Made by a program: the position numbers and the translations under genes. DNA of 64,000 bases, from NCBI GenBank assembly GCA_963666865.1, contig OY763072.1:1302001-1366000 (forward strand), in the 5' to 3' direction. The first letter of the stretch is position 1; each line of letters begins with the position of its first letter. The notes beneath the pieces were generated by a model, which was given only the letters and a program-made list of their open reading frames with translations, had not been told where the DNA came from and searched no databases. This DNA is from Bin87 sp963666865 (GTDB lineage: Bacteria; Chloroflexota; Dehalococcoidia; Lucifugimonadales; UBA3495). Shown piece by piece: positions 23,652 through 30,647 of this stretch.

Positions 23652-25499
23652 CTACTTCGCCGCTTTGGCGTACTCCAGGTGGCCGAAGACGCCGGTCAGG
23701 CTGCCGAACTTATACTCCAGTACCTCTTCCGGGTTCACCACCAACGTGGAGCGGATGTTCACGATGGGAATGGTTCGATAGGTGTCGTAGATGTCATCGC
23801 CCATGGCTCTGATCAGCCGATCCCGCTCCGCTTGGTCGGTTTCCACCAGGAGACGCTCGTAGGTCTCGTCATACAAGGGGGATTCCATGTAGAGGACGCC
23901 TCCATTGGGACGGCCCGTGTCGGGGTCGGTGGGACCCGTGTAGTAGTAGATGCGGGCGTTGGCGTTGATCTGGCGGATAGTCTGGCGCACGGGCAGGATG
24001 AAGTGGGCGTCGTGCTGGTCGCGGAAAGCGTCGATGGCGCGGGCGAACTCCACCTCCACCAGTTTGGCGTCGATGCCAATGTCCTGGAAGGACTGGGCGA
24101 CGGTCTGGGAGACTTCTATCGTCTCCGGCAGGCCGGGCAGGCTGGACTGCCAGACCTCCATGCTGAAGCGGTTCTGGCCGTTGTCGCCGGGGAAGCCGGC
24201 TTCATCGAGAAGCTGCTTGGCCCGTTCCGGATCGTAGCCGTACTTTTCGTCGAACTCGTCAGCCCAGCGGGGGTTCCAACCCTCCAGCGAGTCGTGGAAG
24301 ATGGTGTTGTACAGGGGTTCGCCGCGACCCTTGAACAGCTCGTTGATGATCTGCTCGCGGTTGATGGCGCGGTTCAGGGCCTCACGCACCAGGTTGCCGG
24401 TTTCGCCGGGGGCGTTCCAAGGCTCGGTCTCGGGGTTCCAGTTGACCTCGCTGACGTAGTACTGGCCCAGGGGTAGGATGGTCAGGCCCACGGAAGGCAG
24501 CGGGCTCTCGAAGATTTCCATGCCTTCGTCCAGGGCCTGCTGGTGGAGGACCTTGGGCACGTCAACCATGTTGGCCTCGCCGGTGAGCAGCATGGCCAGG
24601 CGGGTCAGGTCCTCCGGCGCGGTGGTGATCCGCAGCCGCTTGAACTCAGGGTTCACCCGCCAGTGGTCATAGGGGACGGCCTCGTACTCGGTGAACTCCT
24701 TGAGTTCGCGCTCGACGAACTGGTAGCCCCCGGTGCCGGCCGGACCGGTCTCAAACATGGCGTCGCCCTCAGCCTCGTACTGGGCCGCGCTGCGCACGGC
24801 GGCGCAGGGCACCACCAGGATGTTGAACCACCAGTCGGCAACGTCCACCTGGGGCTGGGCCAGCTTCATCTTGAAGGTGTAGTCGTCGATCACCTCCATG
24901 CCGCCGCTGTCGATCATCTCGGTCATGGAGTCGGTGCCCATGAAGCGCTTCAGCGGAGCCTTGCACCCGGCCAGGGGGTCGGACATCTGCTGGTCGATGG
25001 TGAGAATCACGTCCTTGACGGTGAACTCTCCCCAGCCGTGGTGCATCTCGACACCCTCCTGCAAGTAGAAGGTGTACTCGCTGGCGTCCGGGCTGACGTC
25101 CCACTCGCGGGCCAACTGGGGGAGGATGGTGGCCACCCCGGTTTCGGGCGATATGGTGGTCAGGTTTTCCCACATGGGTCGGAAGGGCAGGTGCCCGCTG
25201 CTGGTGGCGAGCCAGGGGTAGAAGGTGTCCTGGGGCAGCGGGGTCACGGCCAGGTGGAGGAATGTGTCGCTGTCGGCCATGGCCGGCATGGCCGTGGGTT
25301 CGGGCATGGCGGTGGCGGCCGGCGCGGCCGCCGCCGGGGCCTCGGTAGCCGCCGCCGGGGCCTCGGTAGCCGCCGCCGGGGCGGCGGGAGCAGCCGCAGG
25401 TTCAGTGGATTCGCCACAGGCAAAGATTGCGGACAAGGTCAACAACAGCGCGAGGGCGACAACAATACGTGGCAAACGGGCCAAGCGGGTAACTGCCAT
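23652..25499 (-). CDS. ABC substrate-binding lipoprotein, family 5 (array copy 5)
   Basis: A 615-residue paralog and the first gene of the array in transcription order. The leader MAVTRLARLPRIVVALALLL ends in the lipobox LSAIFAC-GE. The linker contains an AAATEAP repeat. The binding domain shows LTTISPETGVATILPQLARE, MHHGWGEFTVKDVILTIDQQ and LAMLLTGEANMVDVPKVLHQ. MAVT at 25499 is preferred over an ATG nine bases upstream because the AGGAG lies directly against the latter. The gene is divergent from the MaoC-like pair. Confidence 0.93.
   Translation of the reverse strand: MAVTRLARLPRIVVALALLLTLSAIFACGESTEPAAAPAAPAAATEAPAAATEAPAAAAPAATAMPEPTAMPAMADSDTFLHLAVTPLPQDTFYPWLATSSGHLPFRPMWENLTTISPETGVATILPQLAREWDVSPDASEYTFYLQEGVEMHHGWGEFTVKDVILTIDQQMSDPLAGCKAPLKRFMGTDSMTEMIDSGGMEVIDDYTFKMKLAQPQVDVADWWFNILVVPCAAVRSAAQYEAEGDAMFETGPAGTGGYQFVERELKEFTEYEAVPYDHWRVNPEFKRLRITTAPEDLTRLAMLLTGEANMVDVPKVLHQQALDEGMEIFESPLPSVGLTILPLGQYYVSEVNWNPETEPWNAPGETGNLVREALNRAINREQIINELFKGRGEPLYNTIFHDSLEGWNPRWADEFDEKYGYDPERAKQLLDEAGFPGDNGQNRFSMEVWQSSLPGLPETIEVSQTVAQSFQDIGIDAKLVEVEFARAIDAFRDQHDAHFILPVRQTIRQINANARIYYYTGPTDPDTGRPNGGVLYMESPLYDETYERLLVETDQAERDRLIRAMGDDIYDTYRTIPIVNIRSTLVVNPEEVLEYKFGSLTGVFGHLEYAKAAK
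25327..25390 (-). repeat. 21-bp tandem repeat in the lipoprotein linker
   Basis: Nearly three copies of a 21-base unit (GCCGCCGCCGGGGCCTCGGT plus A on the plus strand) encode the AATEAPA repeats just after the lipobox of array copy 5. The other array members have fewer copies, so linker length probably varies by slippage. Confidence 0.8.
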
Positions 25500-25570
25500 A
25501 TGGGTCATCTCCTGCCGGTTGGATTGTGAAACAAAGCGCTATGAAAGCGCCCCTTTAAAATTCCCGGCAG

Positions 25571-25599
25571 AAAGTACCATCGGCGAATTGCGATGTCAA
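25571..25599 (-). promoter_or_regulatory. promoter of binding-protein copy 5
   Basis: -35 TTGACA (25594-25599) and -10 TACTTT (25571-25576), spacer 17 bases ending CCGATGG. The -35 box is a consensus match. It lies back to back with the plus-strand promoter at 25601. Confidence 0.65.
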
Positions 25600-25600
25600 T

Positions 25601-25629
25601 TTGACGAACCCGACACCCTGCGCTACGCT
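25601..25629 (+). promoter_or_regulatory. promoter of the MaoC-like operon
   Basis: -35 TTGACG (25601-25606) and -10 TACGCT (25624-25629), spacer 17 bases, about 40 bases before the first dehydratase start. The -35 boxes of the two divergent promoters are one base apart, so polymerase binding should be mutually exclusive. Confidence 0.5.
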
Positions 25630-25669
25630 TGCCCTGCAAAATTACTCCAACCATGCGGAGCATCATCCT

Positions 25670-26224
25670 ATGACTCAACAAGCCCCTCCCACTGCCCTGA
25701 CCCCGGAAGTCCAGGCCATGGTGGGCGTCAGCGGCGATGTTGTCGAATCCTGGGGCGTGGTGGACGGAGAGTATATGCGCCGTTTTACGCAGGCGCTGAT
25801 GGACCCCGACCCACGCTATTGGGATGACGAATTCGCCAAGTCCACCCGCTACGGCGAATTGATCACTCCGCCGATCATGGTGAGCTACATGACCGGCCGC
25901 ATCCGGCCGGACCAGGACGACCCGATCACCGCCGCATTTGAGGAAAACCCCGAATCCGACGGCATCGGTTCAGTGGAACGCCCGGGCGAGTTGCCTCCGG
26001 TGCCCACCAACCTGGTGCGGGTGCTGAACGCCGGCAACGAGATCGAGCTCTACGCCTACCCCAGCATCGGCGACAAAATCTTTTTCCAGAACCGCTACTC
26101 CGATATCCGGGAGCGGCTGGGCCGGGACGGAACACCCTTCCTGATCATCACCCGCGAGACCCGCTACTGGAACCAGGACGACGTGACGCTCTGCATAACC
26201 CGAGCGTCCACCATCCGCCGTTAA
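25670..26224 (+). CDS. FAS1-like/MaoC N-terminal hotdog dehydratase
   Basis: A 184-residue hotdog-fold protein of the FAS1-like dehydratase type, which corresponds to the N-terminal half of MaoC-like hydratases. Features are YGELITPPIMVSYMTGRIRP, the PTNLVRVLNAGNEIELYAYP strand region, and the paired ITRETRYWNQ near the end. The catalytic Asp/His pair of the other half is not expected here. It would partner the next gene to hydrate or dehydrate an acyl-CoA. The ATG at 25670 has GGAG upstream; the open frame from 25601 overlaps the promoter. Confidence 0.88.
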   Translation: MTQQAPPTALTPEVQAMVGVSGDVVESWGVVDGEYMRRFTQALMDPDPRYWDDEFAKSTRYGELITPPIMVSYMTGRIRPDQDDPITAAFEENPESDGIGSVERPGELPPVPTNLVRVLNAGNEIELYAYPSIGDKIFFQNRYSDIRERLGRDGTPFLIITRETRYWNQDDVTLCITRASTIRR

Positions 26225-26253
26225 CTTTGGAACGTCATCCCGGCGTTTTCAAC

Positions 26254-26278
26254 GTCATTCCGGCGAAAGCCGGAATCC
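26254..26278. repeat. REP-like element
   Basis: A copy of the dispersed element (core ATTCCGGCGAAAGCCGGAAT, GTC and CC flanks) just beyond the stop codon of the first dehydratase gene, between the two halves of the pair. Confidence 0.85.
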
Positions 26279-26291
26279 AGGAGTCTTTACC

Positions 26292-26852
26292 ATGACTATC
26301 GCGCTGGACGACCTCCTGAACATGGAGGCCGAGGAGATCTGGAAGCGCAACGAGCGGCCCAACGCCGACGGCCTGCGCGCCAAAGAACAGATCTACTACG
26401 AAGACGTGAATGAGGGCGACGAACTGCCCAAGTACATCTACAAGCCCACGCCAACCCACCTGTTCCGGTGGAGCGCCGCCATCGAGAACTTCCACCGGAT
26501 CCATTACGATCTGGACTTCGGTCTCAACCACGACCGCAACCCCAGCATCCTGGTGCATGGCTCGTGGAAGCAGAGCGTGGTGCCCCAGTACCTCAAGGAC
26601 TGGACCCTGCCCAACGGCTGGCCCTGGAAGGCGCGGTTTGAGCACCGGGCGATGCTGGTTCCCGGCGACGTGCTGATCATGTGGGGTCGGATCACCAGCA
26701 AGTACGAAAAGAGCCAAATGGGCTTCATCGAGCTGGAAATCGGCATGAAAACCCAGGACGGCATCGAAAGTATGCCCGGCACCGCCACGGTGGTGCTGCC
26801 TCTGCGAGACGGACCGCCCATACCCTATCCCTTCGTGCCGCCCGCCGACTGA
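26292..26852 (+). CDS. MaoC-type hotdog dehydratase, catalytic half
   Basis: A 186-residue MaoC-like hydratase subunit. The hydratase-2 motif region is FRWSAAIENFHRIHYDLDFG, where the Asp-x-x-x-x-His arrangement is replaced by an N-F-H-x-I-H-Y-D version typical of these split enzymes. VHGSWKQSVVPQYL and FEHRAMLVPGDVLIMWGRI follow. With the preceding gene it should make a heteromeric enoyl-CoA hydratase. A ribosome-binding site (AGGAG, from CCAGGAGTC) precedes the ATG. The next gene is a small DUF4242-like protein. Confidence 0.88.
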   Translation: MTIALDDLLNMEAEEIWKRNERPNADGLRAKEQIYYEDVNEGDELPKYIYKPTPTHLFRWSAAIENFHRIHYDLDFGLNHDRNPSILVHGSWKQSVVPQYLKDWTLPNGWPWKARFEHRAMLVPGDVLIMWGRITSKYEKSQMGFIELEIGMKTQDGIESMPGTATVVLPLRDGPPIPYPFVPPAD

Positions 26853-26858
26853 ACCCTG

Positions 26859-26894
26859 AGATGTAGGGGCGAATAATTATTCGCCCCTACATCT
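26859..26894. repeat. 28-bp palindrome extended to 36 bp
   Basis: A perfect copy of the dispersed palindrome (26863-26890) whose flanks AGAT and ATCT extend the symmetry to 36 bases, the longest in the window. It is a few bases beyond the second dehydratase stop codon. Confidence 0.9.
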
Positions 26895-26930
26895 GTATCG
26901 ACGTAAAACGCCTGACTGGAGTTTGACACA

Positions 26931-27200
26931 ATGGCGCGTTTCATTGCCATTCACAAAGTCCCCGGCATCACCGAAGCCGATTTTCGCGACAAGCTGGACG
27001 CCGTCCGCAAGTGGCGGCCCGACCGCCGCACCACCGTCCTCAAGGTGTACGGCGACCTGGAGAACGGGCTGCTGATTTCGGAATGCGAAGCGGTGGAACA
27101 GTCCCACTTCGAGGACTGGCTCAACCTGGTGGGCTGGCCGGCCGAGTCCATCAACAAGGTGGACATCGTGTGCCAGGTGGGGACTTTCTGGAAGCTTTAG
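26931..27200 (+). CDS. small DUF4242/ferredoxin-fold-like protein
   Basis: An 89-residue soluble protein: MARFIAIHKVPGITEADFRD, a basic central loop, TVLKVYGDLENGLLISECEA and VDIVCQVGTFWKL. The beta-alpha-beta pattern resembles small dimeric alpha/beta-barrel proteins such as DUF4242 (nickel-binding-like) proteins, some of which are monooxygenase or isomerase-type enzymes. GGAG lies nine bases upstream of the ATG. It is separated from the dehydratase pair by the 36-bp palindrome. The function is unknown. Confidence 0.75.
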   Translation: MARFIAIHKVPGITEADFRDKLDAVRKWRPDRRTTVLKVYGDLENGLLISECEAVEQSHFEDWLNLVGWPAESINKVDIVCQVGTFWKL

Positions 27201-27240
27201 CAGAACGCGACTTCCACCGTCATGCGCCAAGCTACACTGA

Positions 27241-27537
27241 CTATCCGCGAAAAAGCCGGCGGCCCCCGCGACGACGGTACCGCCTGATGTATGGGCGACC
27301 TTCGTCGTCGCGCAACTCTTCAACGTTGACGCTGTGCTCGTCCGCCCAGCGGAGCGCGAAACGACGTTCCGCCGCGTTTTCCGCGGAGTCCAGCATTGCG
27401 CGGACGATTTTCTCATTAGACCGCTTCTCCCGGTTGTTGAGATACTCGGCTGCCATTAAGCCTATCACGATGATTGCCTCCACTGATGCCGTGATGAACG
27501 AGTATCCGAGGACACCCATGCCCACCGCTTGTATCAC
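27241..27537 (-). CDS. small membrane protein with charged C-terminal helix
   Basis: A protein of about 98 residues with one membrane segment (GYSFITASVEAIIVIGLMAA) followed by AEYLNNREKRSNEKIVRAML and an Arg-rich tail (IRRYRRRGGRRLF). This one-helix-plus-charged-coil plan is common among small Chloroflexota and cyanobacterial proteins of unknown role. A GTG at 27537 gives VIQAVGMG at the start; an ATG at 27519 is an alternative, and neither has a strong ribosome-binding site. Upstream extension of the same frame overlaps YihY and looks non-coding. Confidence 0.6.
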   Translation of the reverse strand: MIQAVGMGVLGYSFITASVEAIIVIGLMAAEYLNNREKRSNEKIVRAMLDSAENAAERRFALRWADEHSVNVEELRDDEGRPYIRRYRRRGGRRLFRG

Positions 27538-27593
27538 TGCATCCCAAACGCGCCAGAACAGCCATTCGCCGTCGCAGCGATGGGCGATTGATC

Positions 27594-28586
27594 CTACGGG
27601 GTCAGGAACCACCCCGGCCCGGGTGTCGGTCCGTCGCCGTCGTACACGCTCTGCGCATAGGCCGTCAACGCCGCCCCCGAGGCCAGGATTAAGCCGGATA
27701 CGAAGAGCCAGATCAGGAAGATAAACATCGAAGCCAAAGGCCCGTACAGCAGGTGCGAGGGCGCCGCATAGTTGAGAAACAGGGAGAATACGTAGTTCAC
27801 CACCTCGAAGCCGACGCTTGCTCCCAGTGCGCCCACGGCGGCCCACCGCCAGCGGACCCGGTGTTCCGGCACGTAGCGGTACACCAGCAGGAACGCCGTC
27901 ACCGACAGCAGCCAGGCCAGTACTCCCGGCCACCAGCGTTGCACCGCTATCACCTTGGCCAAACCCGTCAGCTGCACCGCCGTCAGTACGTTGGATGCCA
28001 GGTCGGGAACGGTTACCGAGGTCAGGATGCTGGACACCAGCAGCACCAGGGCGGTGGCGCTGAGGAACATATACTCGCGAGTTTTCCCCAGGATGCCCAC
28101 CTGGATCGGTTCTATTCCCCACATCCGGTTCACCACCACGCCCACGGCTCCGAAGAGCTTGACGGAACCCCACACCAGGCCCAGCAGGGCCAATGCGCCG
28201 GTGATGCCGGCCACCGCCACATCCTCGGTTGGCCGCAGCGTGGTCCAGTCAACGTTGGGCGGCAGCAGACCGTCCGAGATCGCCGCGAACCAGGTCCGGG
28301 CGCCGGCATCGCTCAGCACCAGGTCGAGGATCTGCAGCACCACCACCGATATCGGGATCAGCGATATTATGCCGTAATAGGCTATGCCGGCGGTGAGCTG
28401 CTGGACGTCGTTGCGGGTCACCGCCGCCAGTATCGCCAGCAGCACCCGCAGGGGACGCCAGCGTTGGGCGAGGCGCGTGATGGCCCGCCGCAGTTGGAAC
28501 GCTTTGAACACCGGCCGCATCCGCAACAGCCGGCGATTGCGGCCGGCCCAGCTGGCGGCCCGGTATAGCTTGGAATCAAAAGCCAT
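27594..28586 (-). CDS. YihY/BrkB family inner-membrane protein
   Basis: A 330-residue polytopic membrane protein of the YihY/virulence factor BrkB family (once called ribonuclease BN). Signature regions are TAGIAYYGIISLIPISVVVL, ALLGLVWGSVKLFGAVGVVV with NRMWGIE, and LYGPLASMFIFLIWLFVSGL. Six membrane segments are evident. The ATG at 28586 (MAFDSKLYR) is chosen; the longer frame overlaps the S26 peptidase gene. The function in the family is unclear, with suggestions of transport or envelope integrity. It follows the peptidase gene by five bases. Confidence 0.9.
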   Translation of the reverse strand: MAFDSKLYRAASWAGRNRRLLRMRPVFKAFQLRRAITRLAQRWRPLRVLLAILAAVTRNDVQQLTAGIAYYGIISLIPISVVVLQILDLVLSDAGARTWFAAISDGLLPPNVDWTTLRPTEDVAVAGITGALALLGLVWGSVKLFGAVGVVVNRMWGIEPIQVGILGKTREYMFLSATALVLLVSSILTSVTVPDLASNVLTAVQLTGLAKVIAVQRWWPGVLAWLLSVTAFLLVYRYVPEHRVRWRWAAVGALGASVGFEVVNYVFSLFLNYAAPSHLLYGPLASMFIFLIWLFVSGLILASGAALTAYAQSVYDGDGPTPGPGWFLTP

Positions 28587-28591
28587 CGTAA

Positions 28592-29086
28592 TCAGTGGGT
28601 TTGGCGGGTATGGCCCGGCGTTCTCCGACGCAGCAACCAGCGGGTCGGCAACTTCAACCGCACTTTGCCGATAATTTTCGAGGCGGGCGCCGGGCCAATC
28701 TGCCGGCCGTCCCAACTGTTGGCCCGGTTGTCTCCCATCAAAATATACTCGTCCGCAGCGCACGGCCAGGACAGATCCGGACCCGGCGCGGCCCGCGCCT
28801 CCGGCGTCAGGTAGGGTTCGTGCAACAATTCGTCCTCAATCCATACGGAGCCATCCTTGCTGGCGCGAACGTATTCTCCGGGCAGCCCCACCACCCGCTT
28901 GACGCTGACCGCATCATCCGCGCCGGGAGCGCTGGAAGTCGGTATCGAGGCTATCACTACTGCGCCCCGGTCGTAATTGTTGCGCCCGCGCCAGGTTGGC
29001 GCGACTAATATCAAATCGCCATCCCGCAGCGCCGGGCTCATGCTGGCGCCCCGCACCAGGAACAGCGCCCGCAGCGGGAACCGCAT
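28592..29086 (-). CDS. S26 family peptidase (signal peptidase I-like)
   Basis: A 164-residue S26 protease. The catalytic Ser is in RGASMSPALRDGDLI, the catalytic Lys in DAVSVKRVVGLPGE, and the conserved box near the end reads EYILMGDNRANSWDGRQIG. It lacks the N-terminal membrane anchor of LepB: only about nine hydrophobic residues precede the catalytic Ser. It may therefore be a soluble or peripherally bound variant, like nickel-SOD maturation proteases. The gene overlaps none of its neighbours but lies 13 bases after pheA and five before yihY. Confidence 0.88.
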   Translation of the reverse strand: MRFPLRALFLVRGASMSPALRDGDLILVAPTWRGRNNYDRGAVVIASIPTSSAPGADDAVSVKRVVGLPGEYVRASKDGSVWIEDELLHEPYLTPEARAAPGPDLSWPCAADEYILMGDNRANSWDGRQIGPAPASKIIGKVRLKLPTRWLLRRRTPGHTRQTH

Positions 29087-29099
29087 ATCCGGCGCCGCG

Positions 29100-29936
29100 T
29101 CACCCTTCCCGCGGTTCCCAGGCGGGATAGGAGCCGAGCACTTTCAGCATATCGACGCGCTGGCGCAGCCCTTCCAGCGCCGCCGCCACGTCCGTCTCGG
29201 CGCGGTGGCCCTCGCAATCAATCAGGAAGATGTACCTCCCCAGCTCCTGCTTGGTGGGTCGGCTTTCGATCTTCACCAGGTTGATGTTGCGACGGGCAAA
29301 CTCACCGATGGAGTTGTAGAGATTCCCCGGCCGGTCCACGGTGAAGGAGAAGCAGATGGACGTGTGGTCGTGGCCGGTGGGAGGATGGTCGTCGTGGGCC
29401 AGGACCACGAAACGGGTCTGGTTGGTGTCGTTGTCCTGGATACCCTGGTCCAGCACCTGCACGTCATAGATTTCAGTGGCTCGCTGTGGGCAGATGGCCG
29501 CCGCGGGGACCCGGCTGGACTGCATATCGGCCACGGCGGCAGCGGTGCTCAGCGAGGCTTCCCGGGGCAGCGTGGGGAAGCGGGTTTCCAGGTACGTGCG
29601 GCACTGGGCCAGCGCCTGGGGATGTGAATATATAACCTGCACCGATTCGGCGGGAACCCCCGGCGGCGCCACCAGGTAATGGTGGATGGGAATGACCACC
29701 TCGTTTCTGATGGACAGGCCCGATTGGGCGATCAGCAAATCCAGCGTAAAGGTGACCGATCCTTCCAGGCTGTTCTCGATGGGAACCACGCCGGCGTCCA
29801 GCTCATCGCCGGCCACGGCGGTTCCCACAGCCAGGATGGTGGGATAGGGAACGAGATCGGCGCCGGCATAAAGCAGCAGAGCCGCTTGCTCGGTGTACGT
29901 ACCCGTCGGGCCCAGGTAGCCGATTCGGTCAGTCAT
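29100..29936 (-). CDS. pheA: prephenate dehydratase
   Basis: A 278-residue monofunctional prephenate dehydratase for phenylalanine synthesis. The catalytic domain shows GYLGPTGTYTEQAALLL, VPIENSLEGSVTFTLDLL and the TRF motif in DNDTNQTRFVVL. A C-terminal ACT domain (SICFSFTVDRPGNLYNSIGE, then NLVKIESRPTKQELGRYIF) binds phenylalanine for feedback inhibition. The start at 29936 (MTDRIGYLG) has GGGGAAA upstream; the frame extending to 30059 overlaps trkA. Its position after trkA and before an S26 peptidase is unusual for an aromatic amino acid gene. Confidence 0.95.
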   Translation of the reverse strand: MTDRIGYLGPTGTYTEQAALLLYAGADLVPYPTILAVGTAVAGDELDAGVVPIENSLEGSVTFTLDLLIAQSGLSIRNEVVIPIHHYLVAPPGVPAESVQVIYSHPQALAQCRTYLETRFPTLPREASLSTAAAVADMQSSRVPAAAICPQRATEIYDVQVLDQGIQDNDTNQTRFVVLAHDDHPPTGHDHTSICFSFTVDRPGNLYNSIGEFARRNINLVKIESRPTKQELGRYIFLIDCEGHRAETDVAAALEGLRQRVDMLKVLGSYPAWEPREG

Positions 29937-29982
29937 AACTTTCCCCGCGATTTTTGAAAAATCCGATCGGAGGCGCGCTGCT

Positions 29983-30642
29983 TCACCGGGCGAAAGCGCG
30001 TTCCACGTCCCCATGGCTTCCGACGACCACCAGGACGTCGCCATCGTCAATGATCTCATCGTCCGCGGGGTTCAAAATATACTCGCGGCCCCGTCGCAAC
30101 ACCATCACGGATACTCGGTTACGCTGGGCATCGTAGCCCAGGCCGGCGTCGCGCAGCGACAGGCCGCGCATCCGCTCCGGCGGGCGGAGCTTGTGAACGC
30201 CCGTGTTCTCGGTAATGTTCATAAACTCGACGTAGTTGGGGCTTAGGTCCAGGCTGGCGGCCCGCTCGGCGGCTTCTTCCTCCGGGAAGACCACCTTGTC
30301 GGCGCCCACCCGGTGCAGGATTTCCGCGTGCTGGGTGTCGATGGCGCGGGCGATGACGTAGGGCAAGCCCATGGACTTGAGCAGCATGGTGGTGATGATG
30401 CTGGACTGGATCTGGCTGCCCAGGGCTACCACGGCCACGTCCATGTCGGCAATCCCCAAGTCGCGCAGGGCGGTCTCGCTGGTCGCGTTGGCCTCCACGG
30501 CGTAGGTGACCCGGCCCAGCATCTCCTGGACCCTCTGCTCATCCAGGTCAATGGCCAATACTTCGTGCTCACGCTGGAACAGCGTGCTGGCCAACTTGGC
30601 GCCGAAACGACCCAAACCGATTACGCAAACTTGTTTTGGCAT
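29983..30642 (-). CDS. trkA: TrkA/KtrA-type potassium uptake regulator
   Basis: A 219-residue RCK protein: an N-terminal NAD-binding domain (VCVIGLGRFGAKLAST, acidic end of strand 2 at LAIDLDEQR) and a C-terminal TrkA-C domain with MRGLSLRDAG and DGDVLVVVGSHGDVERAF. It gates the membrane subunit TrkH in response to nucleotide. It is encoded five bases after trkH, as usual for a Ktr-type system. The single RCK repeat makes it KtrA-like rather than the doubled E. coli TrkA. Confidence 0.93.
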   Translation of the reverse strand: MPKQVCVIGLGRFGAKLASTLFQREHEVLAIDLDEQRVQEMLGRVTYAVEANATSETALRDLGIADMDVAVVALGSQIQSSIITTMLLKSMGLPYVIARAIDTQHAEILHRVGADKVVFPEEEAAERAASLDLSPNYVEFMNITENTGVHKLRPPERMRGLSLRDAGLGYDAQRNRVSVMVLRRGREYILNPADDEIIDDGDVLVVVGSHGDVERAFAR

Positions 30643-30647
30643 GATGG

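Noticed and set aside
27538..28173. N-terminal extension of the small membrane protein at 27241
   Set aside because: It runs out of frame through yihY and is Arg/Gly-rich; the recognisable part starts at 27537 or 27519.
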